A DNA stretch of 64,000 bases from Chloroflexota bacterium (GCA_021323855.1 JAJPKE010000021.1:1-64000); one strand, 5' to 3'. Positions 26,124 to 36,004 are shown, numbered from the stretch's first letter. Notes: generated from the letters alone by a model not told the origin. Numbers and translations: made by a program.

Positions 26124-29100
26124 TCAGAGTTGCAACACAGTCAATCTGGCCGTCAGGAGAGAGCGATACCAGCGGATGCGTTCGACGCGTCCCAGCACAA
26201 CAAGGGTGTGGGAGGGTGAGGCGTGCAGGTCCAGCAGCAGGCGATGGAGATGGGCAGCCAGTCGGGGCGGGACGGCGACTGGCAGGTGGCCGGTCTCGTC
26301 TTCCAGGACAAGGAACGTCATGCCGTGGGCGGTCGGAGGTGCTTGAGCAGAGACCACCCAGCCAGCGACGCGCGTGAACTGGCCGGTGGGTATGTCTGAA
26401 AGTTCGGCAATGGCGCGGATACCGTGGCGGCGGAGCTGGCGCCGCTGCGCGCGCAGCGGATGAGGGCGAGCGGAGAGGCCGAGCAGTTGGTAGTCCAGCA
26501 CAGTTTTGTCGGCGGCGGTGAGAGGTGGTAACGGAGGATACGCTGGAAAGCTGGCACTCTCTATCGGTTGAGAGAGTGGCAGGGTCTCCTCCCAGGCCAG
26601 CGATAATTGCTCAATCTGCTGGTCCTCTTGCTGGTCACCAGTTGCCAGAGTCTGCTTTGTCCCCTTTGCCCCCTTTCGGTTGCGGCGCACTGCCAGAGTT
26701 GGGGTGGGAGAAACTGAAGCAATCAGCGGCCAGAGTTCATGCAGGTGCCAGAGGCGCTGACGGCGTTCCATACGCGGAGGCAGGCTATCGCAGGCACCGG
26801 AGAGCACCAGCGATTCGGCGGCACTCCAGGTGAGACCATGAGGACGCAGACGGATGCAAAGGTCGTGCAGCGAGCAGAACAGGCGGTCCTGTGGTTTCTT
26901 TGTGCTCTTTCTGCTCTCTGGTTTCTCTGGGATGTTGCGGCGCTCCCAGAGGATGGTGCGGGCGAGTTCGTCGCCAACCTGGGCGATCTGGCGCAGGCCG
27001 ATGCGGATCGCCCAGCGTTCGCGGCCAAGTGTTCCTACGCGCTCCACTGTGAAGCGGTCCTCGCTACGGTTGATATCCACACCTAGCACTGGGATGCACA
27101 GTTGTCGAGCTTCTTCGAGGATGACATGCGGAGGGAAGAAGCCGGCAGGCTGGCTGCTGAGGAAGGCCGCGAGGTAGTGGGCGGGATAGTGCGCTTTTAG
27201 GAAGGCCGTTTGATAAATGGTGCGGGCGAATTCGGCAGCATGCGAGCGACAAAAGCCGTAGCCAACGAAGTGCGAGATGGCGCCAAAGACGCGCTCGACG
27301 TCCGCCTGCGATTCACCGCGAGCCAGCGCTCCACGAATGAACTGCTGCCGCATCTGCTCCATTTCGCGTTGACTGCGGGCATGGGACATGGCACGCCGGA
27401 AACCGTCGGCTTGAGCGTAGGTCAACCCCGCGAACTGATGTGCAACCTCTAAAATTTGCTCTTGAAACAGGAGGATACCTTCGCTGTCGCGCAAGATGGG
27501 GCCGAGGACTGGATGGGTAGTCCAGAAGTCATCAGGTGCGCCGTGCCAAGGAGTCTGTACGGCTTCGCGCTGGTGATTCTGGTTTGCCTGATGATGCAGG
27601 CGGCGTTCTATGTAGGGGTGAACCATGTTGGCCTGGATGGGACCGGGGCGGAAGAGTGCAGTCTGGATCACCAGGTCGTCGAAGGTGCGCGGCTGGGTCT
27701 GGGCGAGCAGGTGCCACTGGCCGGGGCTTTCGATCTGGAAGACGGCGAGGGTCTGGCCGGCGCGAATTAGGCGCATGGTAGCGGGATCGGGCGGCTTGGT
27801 GGGCAGGTGATCTATCTCCGGGCGGGCACCAGTGGTTTCTTCGATGAGATACAGCGTTTCTTCGATGGCGCCGAGCGTACGCAAGCCAAGTAGATCAAAT
27901 TTGATGAGGCCGAGGCGTTCCACATCGTCTTTGTCAATTTCCAGGGCGCGGACGCCATTGGCTGAGAGGCGCACGGGCAGCAGCGTGAAGAGCGGTTCAC
28001 GGGTGAGAATTACGCCGCCATTATGCAGACTGAGGTGACGTGGCAAACCGCAGAGGCGGGCGGCAAGTGAAAGTGCCAGCGGCAGCCGATCCAGGCAGCG
28101 TTGACGGGTAGGAGCATCCAGTAACTCCGATGGATATTGCCCGACGACACGCATCAGGTCTATCTGATAGGTGCTAGGCAAGGTCTCTGGGTCGCAGTAG
28201 TGGGGCAAGTGTTTCGTCAGGCGGTTGACTAGTGGCAGGGGGAAGCCAAGCGCTTTCGCGGCGTCGCGCAGCGCCAGACGTGGGCGGTAGGTGATGACAT
28301 TGGCGACCATTGCCGCATGGTCGTGGGTATAGGTGCGCTCGACGTAGCGGATCAGTTCCTCGCGGCGGTCAGACTGGACATCAAGGTCAATATCCGGCAT
28401 GCCACGGCGATCAGGATTGAGGAAGCGCTCGAAGAGCAGATGATGCGCGATGGGGTCTACGCCGGTGATGCCCAGGAGGTAGGCAACGAGGCTATTGGCC
28501 GCCGAGCCACGCCCGCTGATTCGGATGCCCATGCTGCGGGCAGCGGCAACAATCTGGTGAACACAGAGGAAGAACTCTTCCAGGGCTAACTGGGAAATCA
28601 CATCCAGTTCGTGTGCGAGCTGGCGACGTTGGGGGCTATCTGGCGCACCGGCGTCACAGGCGGCAGGAGCGTTTGCGTACCGCTGGTGCAATCCTTGCTC
28701 GCAGAGGCGTCGCAACTGGCTGGTGGGCGTTTCGCCGGCAGGAAGCGGCACGCGAGGCGCGGTGCAGACGGCTTTGAGCAGGGAGACTTGGCAGCGAGAG
28801 GCGATCTCGGTCGTGGCGGCTAGCGCGGCTGGACCATAGGGCAAAGGAGCAAACAGTTCGGTCATTTCTTGGGGGCTTTTGAGATGGGCTTCATCGTTGC
28901 GTGGACGGTCGCGGTGGGGAGTATCAACACTGATGCCCAGCCGCACACAGGTGAGCAGATCATAGAGGGGGTAGTCGTCGCGGGTGGCATGGCGAACGCC
29001 GTTGGTGGCGACACAGCGCAGGCCAGCCTCTTCGGCGATTCCAGCGAGTTCCTGCATGAGCAGGCGGTTGTCTGGCAGGCAATGATGCTGAAGTTCGACA

Positions 29101-29681
29101 AAGACACGATCTGGACCGAAGACGGAGCGATACCGTTGGGCGACGGTGAGCGCCGTCTGGCGATGGCGGGCGGTGAGGAGACGGGAGAGTGTGCCATCGG
29201 CGCCGCCGGTGAGGACGATCAGGCCAGGGGAGCCTGAAGAGGTGTCTGGACCGGCTGAGACGGCAGCGGCCAGCGCAGCGAAGGGGATGAGGGGACGGTC
29301 GGGCGCGCGCAGGTTGGCGTCGGTAAGGAGCTGGCAGAGGCGAGCATAGCCAGCGGCGTTTTCGGCCAGCACGACGAACTGTGCCGGAGCAGCGCCAGCG
29401 CCAAAGATGGGGTCATCGGCGACGGCGAGTTCGGCGCCAATAATGCCGTGAAGGCCATACTGCGCGCAGGTGCTCTGAAAGCGCACCACACCGGCGAGGG
29501 TCATGTAGTCGGTGAGAGCCAGGGCGGGGAGGCCGATCTCGGCAGCGCGAGCGACCAGCGCCTCGACGCTGCTGCCGGAGCGGCGAAAGCTATAGGCACT
29601 GAACATGTGGAGTTCGGCATACGAAGCATACGAGGCCGAACTCCCATTGGGAAAAGTCGCTCTATCGGCTAGATCAGTCAT
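26124..29681 (-). CDS. dnaE2: Error-prone DNA polymerase III alpha subunit (DnaE2/ImuC)
   Basis: This 1185-residue polymerase has, in order, an N-terminal PHP domain (AELHMFSAYSF, LALTDYMTL), the C-family palm with PDIDLDVQSD (two catalytic Asp), the fingers, and a C-terminal OB fold (RVAGWVVSAQAPP, FLVLEDETGHL). The gene order places it as DnaE2, the translesion polymerase of the SOS mutasome, and not the replicative DnaE1. The PHP metal-binding HxH has become HxF and the TDH motif is TDY, so proofreading-type metal binding there is doubtful. The ATG at 29681 overlaps the DUF6504 gene by eight bases; a start at 29732 would overlap more. It is the last gene of the operon. Confidence 0.88.
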   Translation of the reverse strand: MTDLADRATFPNGSSASYASYAELHMFSAYSFRRSGSSVEALVARAAEIGLPALALTDYMTLAGVVRFQSTCAQYGLHGIIGAELAVADDPIFGAGAAPAQFVVLAENAAGYARLCQLLTDANLRAPDRPLIPFAALAAAVSAGPDTSSGSPGLIVLTGGADGTLSRLLTARHRQTALTVAQRYRSVFGPDRVFVELQHHCLPDNRLLMQELAGIAEEAGLRCVATNGVRHATRDDYPLYDLLTCVRLGISVDTPHRDRPRNDEAHLKSPQEMTELFAPLPYGPAALAATTEIASRCQVSLLKAVCTAPRVPLPAGETPTSQLRRLCEQGLHQRYANAPAACDAGAPDSPQRRQLAHELDVISQLALEEFFLCVHQIVAAARSMGIRISGRGSAANSLVAYLLGITGVDPIAHHLLFERFLNPDRRGMPDIDLDVQSDRREELIRYVERTYTHDHAAMVANVITYRPRLALRDAAKALGFPLPLVNRLTKHLPHYCDPETLPSTYQIDLMRVVGQYPSELLDAPTRQRCLDRLPLALSLAARLCGLPRHLSLHNGGVILTREPLFTLLPVRLSANGVRALEIDKDDVERLGLIKFDLLGLRTLGAIEETLYLIEETTGARPEIDHLPTKPPDPATMRLIRAGQTLAVFQIESPGQWHLLAQTQPRTFDDLVIQTALFRPGPIQANMVHPYIERRLHHQANQNHQREAVQTPWHGAPDDFWTTHPVLGPILRDSEGILLFQEQILEVAHQFAGLTYAQADGFRRAMSHARSQREMEQMRQQFIRGALARGESQADVERVFGAISHFVGYGFCRSHAAEFARTIYQTAFLKAHYPAHYLAAFLSSQPAGFFPPHVILEEARQLCIPVLGVDINRSEDRFTVERVGTLGRERWAIRIGLRQIAQVGDELARTILWERRNIPEKPESRKSTKKPQDRLFCSLHDLCIRLRPHGLTWSAAESLVLSGACDSLPPRMERRQRLWHLHELWPLIASVSPTPTLAVRRNRKGAKGTKQTLATGDQQEDQQIEQLSLAWEETLPLSQPIESASFPAYPPLPPLTAADKTVLDYQLLGLSARPHPLRAQRRQLRRHGIRAIAELSDIPTGQFTRVAGWVVSAQAPPTAHGMTFLVLEDETGHLPVAVPPRLAAHLHRLLLDLHASPSHTLVVLGRVERIRWYRSLLTARLTVLQL

Positions 29682-29991
29682 AGATGCGATCCAAAATCCA
29701 GAGACCGGAGGCGCGGTCGTGATAGATCTCACAGTGCAGGTCTGGTGAGCAGTCCAGCCGGTAGTACAGGCGGTCGCTCTCCTGCTGCTCGCACTGCCTG
29801 GGTGCAGGGCCTGCCGTCGCTAGAGCGTGGCTGGTGGATGAATCCAGAGACGCCGAGGACCACCAGCGATCACGCAGATGCCAGACGGCAAGGATGGCGC
29901 GTACACGGTAGGTGGTGTCGCGCCAGGTGAAGCGGTAAGGTTGGTCGTTTTTGAGATGAACGCGGATAGGATGGCGATAGCGTCTGGTCAT
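29674..29991 (-). CDS. DUF6504-type small protein of the mutasome operon
   Basis: A 105-residue protein with a YRFTWRDTTYRVRAILAVW pattern at the front and GLWILDRIYD at the end. This matches the DUF6504 proteins found between imuB and dnaE2 in many Gram-positive and Chloroflexota genomes. Its biochemical role is not established. The ATG overlaps the imuB stop (ATGA) and its own stop lies within dnaE2's first codons, so all three genes are translationally coupled. Confidence 0.75.
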   Translation of the reverse strand: MTRRYRHPIRVHLKNDQPYRFTWRDTTYRVRAILAVWHLRDRWWSSASLDSSTSHALATAGPAPRQCEQQESDRLYYRLDCSPDLHCEIYHDRASGLWILDRIYD

Positions 29992-31469
29992 GTGCTGCTC
30001 GCTCTTCTAGCGGTTGTTCCCGCTGCTCTCGCTGTTCGCCGGGAAGTGTCAGAGATATCAGAGGAACTGCTGATCTGCTCAAAAGCATAGCGTTCTTCAG
30101 CGAAGACGGCGTCGGGATGGGTAACCTGCGGGTGCATAAGCAGAGAAGCCGAGGTATAGCGGCTGGTAAGCGTTTCAGCGAGCGTCCGGATGGTTTGTCG
30201 CTGGGTGGCCTGCGGTGACTGTAGCAAACGCCATCGGTGTTCCAGCAATGCTAGAGCCGTTTGCTGCGGCAAGTCAGGATGCAAGTCTTCCAGGGTGAGG
30301 CGGAGGTCTTCAATCTGCTCGCGCTCGTCGGTGTTACGCTCGTCCCTGCCCTGCTCACCTGGCATGTTCTGAGTATGCTGAGTATGTCGGGTATGTCGGG
30401 TATGCTGGATCCAGGGCAGGAGGTGACGGTAGAGTTCTCCCAGGAGCAGGTGTGGTTGAGCCGTGGGCTGGCGTAGGGTCCAGGAGGTCTGCTGACTGGT
30501 GCCGGTGGCCCAGCACAGGCAGAGAGAAAGACGTTGCGTGGTCATGTGTTCCTCGTCCAGCCAGTGAGCGATGGCAGTGCAGAAGGCGGGCAGAGCGGCC
30601 AGCAATCGTTCCGGGGTGGCAGGCGAGACGAAACGCAACCGGAACGCGCGATGTGGGGGCAACCGGGTGGGTGTGAAGGGCTGCGGATCTGCGCCGATGG
30701 CGACGGCGGCCAGAAAGGCGCCGACGAAGTCACCGAACTGGCGACGCAGCATGGATTCATCGAGGCGCGCGATCTGGCCAAAGGTATGCAGCCCGAAGTG
30801 ATGGAGGCGCTGCACCAGATCAGGGGTGAGGATGCCGCGTGGATAGACAGAGGGGAACAGAGTGACCGGCAGGCGTTGCAGGAAGGTAGGCGCCTGTGCG
30901 GCGGATAGGTGAGAGATGACAGGTGGCGCTGCTGATGCCCTACGAGCGCGAGACGGTGTAGCGATAGGCGAGGCAGCCAGATGATGGGAATACCTGGAGA
31001 ACAAGGCCAGTTGGGCAAGGATGCCGGTTGGTCCTAGGCCAGCACAGGCGCGATAACCGGCCAGGGAAAGCTGTGCGAGCAAGTGATGGACGAGAGAGCG
31101 CGCTTCATTATTGCCTTCCTGATCTACGCAGCGACCCAGGTCCAGGAGTAGAGCGGCATGGGTGAGCGTATCATGAGCGTCGGCCATATCAGGTTTGAGG
31201 AGCGCCAACTGTTCGGCATAGCGAGCGCAGAGATGCACAAGCTGAAGCTGAGTGATACTGCCAACACTCGCAGGGATGTCGGCAGCGAGACGAAACTGCA
31301 CGAATGCCTGATAAGGAGCGGTATGAGGCGCCAGAGGTGGTGTGGTGACATCAAGCGAATCCAACGAATCCACCTGAGCAAAGGGAGCGATGGCGCTGGT
31401 GGTAGATGAGCGCTGCAGAGGGTCTGTGTCAGCCAGAGGTGTGGAGGTCATGAAGGATGTAAAGGACAT
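29988..31469 (-). CDS. imuB: ImuB-like inactive Y-family polymerase
   Basis: About 493 residues. The middle (LTPDLVQRLHHFGLHTFGQIARLD, then RRQFGDFVGAFLAAVAIGADPQPF) is the helix-hairpin-helix and thumb region of Y-family polymerases, followed by a little-finger-like domain. The N-terminal palm reads YQAFVQFRLA where an active enzyme has acidic residues, so catalysis is lost, as in known ImuB proteins, which act as adaptors between the clamp and DnaE2. A 9-bp repeat near 30365-30410 encodes a TRHTRHTQHTQ linker. The ATG at 31469 follows AAAGGTGG; GTG 31478 is an alternative. An SOS box lies 43 bases upstream. Confidence 0.75.
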   Translation of the reverse strand: MSFTSFMTSTPLADTDPLQRSSTTSAIAPFAQVDSLDSLDVTTPPLAPHTAPYQAFVQFRLAADIPASVGSITQLQLVHLCARYAEQLALLKPDMADAHDTLTHAALLLDLGRCVDQEGNNEARSLVHHLLAQLSLAGYRACAGLGPTGILAQLALFSRYSHHLAASPIATPSRARRASAAPPVISHLSAAQAPTFLQRLPVTLFPSVYPRGILTPDLVQRLHHFGLHTFGQIARLDESMLRRQFGDFVGAFLAAVAIGADPQPFTPTRLPPHRAFRLRFVSPATPERLLAALPAFCTAIAHWLDEEHMTTQRLSLCLCWATGTSQQTSWTLRQPTAQPHLLLGELYRHLLPWIQHTRHTRHTQHTQNMPGEQGRDERNTDEREQIEDLRLTLEDLHPDLPQQTALALLEHRWRLLQSPQATQRQTIRTLAETLTSRYTSASLLMHPQVTHPDAVFAEERYAFEQISSSSDISDTSRRTARAAGTTARRASST

Positions 31470-31511
31470 GGATGCCACCTTTCTAATCGCTTGAACGCAC
31501 TGCGATTGTAT

Positions 31512-31523
31512 GAACGCATGTTC
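31512..31523 (-). promoter_or_regulatory. LexA-type SOS box of the imuB operon
   Basis: GAACGCATGTTC is a perfect GAAC-N4-GTTC palindrome, the LexA site of Gram-positive bacteria and relatives. On the minus strand it sits just before a possible -10 box TACAAT and about 43 bases before the imuB start, a position suited to repression. It predicts induction of the whole mutasome operon by DNA damage. Confidence 0.75.
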
Positions 31524-31962
31524 TATTTCATGTATCGTCTATGATGAAAGAGAAGCGCAGAGAAGCGCAAGAGTAGCAGAGCGAAATCGGGCAATAAACA
31601 TAGATAGACAAAGAAAGTCGTGGCGTGTTTGTCGCCGTGTGGCGGGTTTGTCCGGAAATGTCGGGAAATGTCGGGAAATGTCGGGAGTTGTCTGGAAGTG
31701 CCCAGATACCATTCCATGGCATATAACTATGCGTGCGATCTCTCGCCTCACTGCTCTTTGCAGAGCGTGGCTACTCCATTGAGAGAATCATGCGGCACTT
31801 GTGAGCGAGTTGTTCGGGAAGATTTGGGGAATAGTGGAGGCAAAAAGAATGCGCGAATTTGGAGTGAATTTCTCTCCAATTTCATGCGAATTACGGAAGC
31901 CTTAGATACCCTGCTTAGGACCATTTCTTTCAGTGGCCATCAGCCCCAGGTAATTTCAGGAA
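31524..31962. other. Intergenic region with a tandem repeat, no gene
   Basis: Apart from the 10-bp tandem repeat described separately, I see no gene here. A plus-strand frame that continues into the tRNA antisense sequence is rejected because it overlaps the tRNA and has no ribosome binding site. Confidence 0.5.
31651..31700. repeat. Five degenerate copies of a 10-bp tandem repeat
   Basis: Units read tccggaaatg, tcgggaaatg, tcgggaaatg, tcgggagttg, tctggaagtg. There are no spacers, so this is a microsatellite-like array and not CRISPR. It lies upstream of the imuB operon between the SOS box and the tRNA. Confidence 0.8.
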
Positions 31963-32038
31963 TGGAGCGGGAGACGGGACTCGAACCCGCGACGCCCTGC
32001 TTGGAAGGCAGGTACTCTACCAACTGAGCTACTCCCGC
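31963..32038 (-). tRNA. tRNA-Gly (anticodon TCC), CCA encoded
   Basis: The minus strand folds as a standard tRNA: acceptor arms GCGGGAG and CTCCCGC, a D arm with AGCTCAGTTGGTAGAG, an anticodon stem CCTGC/GCAGG around loop CTTCCAA giving anticodon TCC, and a T arm with GGTTCGAGTCC. CCA is present in the gene at 31965-31963. The variable loop is short. Confidence 0.95.
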
Positions 32039-32052
32039 GAGGAACCACATCA

Positions 32053-32082
32053 ATCATACCACATTGCGGTAGCGTCTGTCAT
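32053..32082 (-). promoter_or_regulatory. Promoter of tRNA-Gly
   Basis: On the minus strand ATGACA (32082-32077) and TATGAT (32058-32053) are 18 bases apart, with the -10 box 14 bases from the first tRNA nucleotide. The spacing suits direct transcription of the tRNA. Confidence 0.5.
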
Positions 32083-32263
32083 AGCCTGACCAGTTTCTCA
32101 TCTCGATCTCACCATTGCCTCATAGCCTATGCAGGCCATTGCCTGCGCGACTTCTCCCCATTCTGGCCGAACCTGAGACTATACTGCTGATGGTTGATTC
32201 TCTATCGCCTTGCTCGGCGCACTGAGCGACTATGGGTGCTCTTTCAGAGGGGATTGGTACGCG

Positions 32264-35200
32264 GTGTATCTCAAACGGCTGGAATTGCACGGCTTCAAGA
32301 GCTTTGCGCCCCGTACAACACTCGAATACAGCCCCGGTATCACCGCCATTGTCGGGCCAAATGGCTCCGGAAAGAGTAACATCGCGGATGGGATACGTTG
32401 GGTGCTGGGCGAGCAGAGTATGCGCCAGCTCCGGGGCAAGAAAAGCGACGACGTGATCTTCGCCGGCGGCCAGGGACGCGCCACCGCGCAGATGGCCGAG
32501 GTCGGCCTGGTCCTCGATAACAGCAACGCCTGGCTCCCCTCAGACTTCAGCGAGGTAACGGTCACGCGGCGCAGCTTCCGTTCCGGCGAGAGCGAATACC
32601 TCATCAACGGCCAGCGCGTGCGTCTGAAGGACGTGCTGCTACTGCTGGCGCAGGCGCGTATCGGCCACGATTCGTATACCGTCATCGGACAGGGGTTGGT
32701 GGATCAGGCGCTCAGCCTGCGCGCAGACGAACGGCGCGCGCTCTTCGAGGATGCGGCGGGCATCCGCCAGTTTCAGGCGCAGCGCAACGAGGCCGAGCAG
32801 AAGCTCAACCTGACGGCGAGCAATCTCGCCCGCCTCTATGACATCATCGGTGAGATCGAGCCGCGTCTGGCGCCGCTGGCGGAGCAGGCGCGGCGCGCGC
32901 AGGAGTTCACCGGAGCGCGTGATGAATTGATGCGCCTGCTGCGTATCTGGTATCGCCGCCAGTGGCGCGAACTGCAATCTGCGCGCACGCTGGCCGAAAC
33001 CACCGAGCAATCGCTGGCGCTGCGCATTGAGAAGCTCCAGGATGCGCTGGCCGTCGAGGATGGGTTGATACAGGAGTTGCGCCAGCAGCGCGAAACGTTA
33101 CTCGCCGATAGCGCCACGCTGCGACGTGAGCGCGGCGAGACGATGACTCGCTTGCAGACCATTGAGCGCGAACTGGCGGTGGCCAACGAACGCATGGCCA
33201 GCCTCGACCAGCAGGAGGCTGACCTGACGAGCGAACAGGAGCAACAGCAAGAGGCGGTGGACGCGGCGCAGGCGCATGTCGGCGCGCTAGAGGCGCAGGT
33301 GGAGCGCGCCGAGGCGCAGGCCGAACGCAGCAACACCGCGCTGGAAACACTGGAACGCGCGCTGCATGCCGCCCGCCAGGACCAGGAACGCGAGGAGGCG
33401 CGGTTACGCGCGGCGCAGCGCGATGCCATTCAGGTGCAGGCGCGGCTGGGCGCGGCGCAGACCGAGTTGGGGCGGTTGCAACGCCAGCTTGGTGAACGCA
33501 ATCGCGTACTGGCGGCGCGCAACGAGACGGTGGCGCAGGGGCGGCAGAAGGTGGAGGCGGCTGAGGTGAAACTGGAGGCGCAACGGCTGCGCTTCGAGGA
33601 GGCGCGCGGCGCAGTGGAGGCGCTGGTGGCGCAGCGCGAGGACCTGGCGCGTGAGATCAGCGAGGGGCAGACGGAGATCGAGCAATCGCGCGCTGCTGTG
33701 GCCGATGCGCAGCGCGACCGCCGCGCCGCCGCCGACCGGCTGGCGCTCTTGGAAGAGTGGAAACGCTCGCTGGAAGGCGTGGACGATGGCGCGCGGGCGC
33801 TGCTCGATGCGCCAGAAACCGAGCGCGAACGTCCGCCAATCGTCGGCATCCTCTCGCAACTCATCAGCGCGCCGGATGGCTTTGAGCTGGCAATTGAGAC
33901 GGCATTCGGTCCACTGCTCAATGCGCTGGTCGTGCGCACCAGAGCCGAGGCGCAGCGCGGCGCGGCATGGTTGCGGGCTCAGCATGCCGGGCGCGCGCAC
34001 TTCCTCTGGATGGATGGTCCGGCGCCATCGAAGGCGCATGATGTAACAGCCGCGCCATCTGACAACAGCGACACATTCGGCTTTGCGCGTGAGGTGGTGG
34101 TTTGCCAGGCGGAGCTACGCCCGCTGGTGGCGCGGGCGCTGGGTGATACCGTGATTGTGCGTGACGCCGCCGTAGCCGACCGGCTCTGGCATGGGAAACC
34201 GCTGCCCTTCCCGGTGGTGACGCTCGATGGTGATCTGCTGCATCCGCGCGGCTGGCTGCGTGGCGGCGGCATGCGCACTGCGAACGCGACGGCAAAAGAC
34301 AACAAGGACCACAACGACAACAGTGTGCTGGCGCGCGAACGCGAACTGCGCCAGTTGCCCGCGCAGCTAGACCGGCTGGATAGCGGCATCGTCGAGTTAC
34401 AGGCGCGCGCAGAGCGGGCGCTGGCGTTGCAGGAGCAGCGCAAACGGCAGGCGGAGGCGCTACGCAAGGAACTGGCGCGGGCAGAGGAGCAGGCGCAGGA
34501 ACTGGCAAAGGCGGTGACGGCGCTGCAACGCGACCAGGAGCGCGCGCAGAACGATCTCCAGGTGAGCGCGACGGTGGCTGAGCAACTGCTGGCAGAGATT
34601 CATGGCATCGAGCAGGAGGTGGCGGCGACTACAGCGCGGGTGCAAGAGCAGGAAGAGGCCCAGCGCGCCGCCAATGAGCAGGTGGAAGACATCCAGGCGG
34701 AGGTGGACGAATTGCTGGCCGGCAGCCGCAGCCAGCAGGAGGAATTGGCCCGGGCACGCACGACGGCGGCGCTCCACCAGCAAGAGGTGAAGGCGCTGGG
34801 GCAGCGGGTTGAGCAGTTGCGGGCGCAGGCGCGTGAACTGGAAGTGCAGATGAGCCGCCGCAGCCAGCGCCTGGAAGCGATAGGGCTGCAACGCGCGCAA
34901 TTGCTGGAAACGACCGCCGCGCAGGAATCCGAATTGACCGAGCTACGCCAGCGGGCGCAGGAATTGGGCGAGCAACTGCGCGCGCATGATACGCGCCAGG
35001 CGGACCTGGAACGGCAGACACAGGAACTCGAACATGGGCAGAACACCGAACGGCAGGAGTTAGCCGCCGCAGAGGTGGAATATCGCCGCTCCATCGTTGA
35101 GTCGCAGCGCGCCCGCGACGCCATCGAGACGCTGGCGCAGCAGATACGCGAAGAGTTGAGCGGCGAGAACGAGGAGGAAGACCCGCTCGAAGCAATCATC

Positions 35201-36004
35201 GGCCAATCACCTGCGACAGCGGACACGCAGTATGACGCTGATGAGGTGAGTAGTGAACCGGTGTTGACGCCAGAAGACGCCGCCCGCATGCGTCGCCAGA
35301 TTGACCAGTTGCGCAACCGTATGAAGCACCTGGGCGGCTATGATCCCGAAGCGCCGCAAGCCTACGAAGAACTGAAGACACGCTACGACTTCCTGAGCGC
35401 ACAGATACGCGATATGGAGATGGCCTCGCAGAACCTGCGCGCGGTGATCGCTGAACTCGACACCACCATGCGCCGCCAGTTCGAGGAAACGTTCTACGCC
35501 GTCAATGAGCGGTTCCAGCAACATTTCACCACGCTCTTCTCCGGCGGCGCGGCGCGGCTGGAACTGACTGCGCCCAAACGGCAGGCGTCAGAAGATGAGG
35601 ATGAGGAAGAAGAGCTGGCGGGACCACGTCCTGCGCCGAAATCGCCTGGCTTTGGCGGCATCGAGGTCTTCGTGCAGATTCCCGGCAAGAAGGTGCAGGA
35701 CCTCTCGCTGCTCTCCGGCGGCGAGCGCGCAATGGTCTCTGCGGCGCTGCTCTTTGCCCTGCTGGAAACCAATCCACCGCCCTTCTGTCTGCTGGATGAG
35801 GTGGATGCGGCGCTGGACGAGGCGAATGTCATGCGCTTCTGCGAGATATTGAAGCAACTGGCGCAGGTGACGCAGTTCATCGTCATCACGCACAACCGTG
35901 TGACGATGACTCACGCCGACGCAATCTATGGCATCTCGATGGGCGGCGATAGCGTCTCGCGCGTGCTTTCGATGCGCCTGGCAGAAGTCACATCCGCGCG
36001 CTGA
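32264..36004 (+). CDS. smc: SMC chromosome-condensation ATPase
   Basis: This 1246-residue protein starts VYLKRLELHGFKSFAP, the typical SMC N-terminus, so I choose GTG 32264 with AGAGGGG upstream over an ATG at 32210. GPNGSGKS lies near residue 31. Long coiled coils rich in Gln, Glu, Ala and Arg flank a hinge at about 525-585. The signature LLSGGERAM (about 1150) and Walker B LLDEVDAALDE (about 1176) complete the ABC head. With ScpA/ScpB, absent here, it would compact and segregate DNA. It is slightly longer than usual; an Asp/Asn/Lys insert after the hinge (near 685) and a Glu/Asp-rich insert before the C-terminal head account for this. A divergent tRNA-Gly gene lies upstream. Confidence 0.95.
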   Translation: MYLKRLELHGFKSFAPRTTLEYSPGITAIVGPNGSGKSNIADGIRWVLGEQSMRQLRGKKSDDVIFAGGQGRATAQMAEVGLVLDNSNAWLPSDFSEVTVTRRSFRSGESEYLINGQRVRLKDVLLLLAQARIGHDSYTVIGQGLVDQALSLRADERRALFEDAAGIRQFQAQRNEAEQKLNLTASNLARLYDIIGEIEPRLAPLAEQARRAQEFTGARDELMRLLRIWYRRQWRELQSARTLAETTEQSLALRIEKLQDALAVEDGLIQELRQQRETLLADSATLRRERGETMTRLQTIERELAVANERMASLDQQEADLTSEQEQQQEAVDAAQAHVGALEAQVERAEAQAERSNTALETLERALHAARQDQEREEARLRAAQRDAIQVQARLGAAQTELGRLQRQLGERNRVLAARNETVAQGRQKVEAAEVKLEAQRLRFEEARGAVEALVAQREDLAREISEGQTEIEQSRAAVADAQRDRRAAADRLALLEEWKRSLEGVDDGARALLDAPETERERPPIVGILSQLISAPDGFELAIETAFGPLLNALVVRTRAEAQRGAAWLRAQHAGRAHFLWMDGPAPSKAHDVTAAPSDNSDTFGFAREVVVCQAELRPLVARALGDTVIVRDAAVADRLWHGKPLPFPVVTLDGDLLHPRGWLRGGGMRTANATAKDNKDHNDNSVLARERELRQLPAQLDRLDSGIVELQARAERALALQEQRKRQAEALRKELARAEEQAQELAKAVTALQRDQERAQNDLQVSATVAEQLLAEIHGIEQEVAATTARVQEQEEAQRAANEQVEDIQAEVDELLAGSRSQQEELARARTTAALHQQEVKALGQRVEQLRAQARELEVQMSRRSQRLEAIGLQRAQLLETTAAQESELTELRQRAQELGEQLRAHDTRQADLERQTQELEHGQNTERQELAAAEVEYRRSIVESQRARDAIETLAQQIREELSGENEEEDPLEAIIGQSPATADTQYDADEVSSEPVLTPEDAARMRRQIDQLRNRMKHLGGYDPEAPQAYEELKTRYDFLSAQIRDMEMASQNLRAVIAELDTTMRRQFEETFYAVNERFQQHFTTLFSGGAARLELTAPKRQASEDEDEEEELAGPRPAPKSPGFGGIEVFVQIPGKKVQDLSLLSGGERAMVSAALLFALLETNPPPFCLLDEVDAALDEANVMRFCEILKQLAQVTQFIVITHNRVTMTHADAIYGISMGGDSVSRVLSMRLAEVTSAR

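Noticed and set aside
31651..31700. CRISPR array
   Set aside because: The units are 10 bp with no unique spacers; no cas genes are in the window.
31620..32027. Plus-strand 135-codon frame
   Set aside because: It runs through the tandem repeat and antisense to the tRNA, with no start site.
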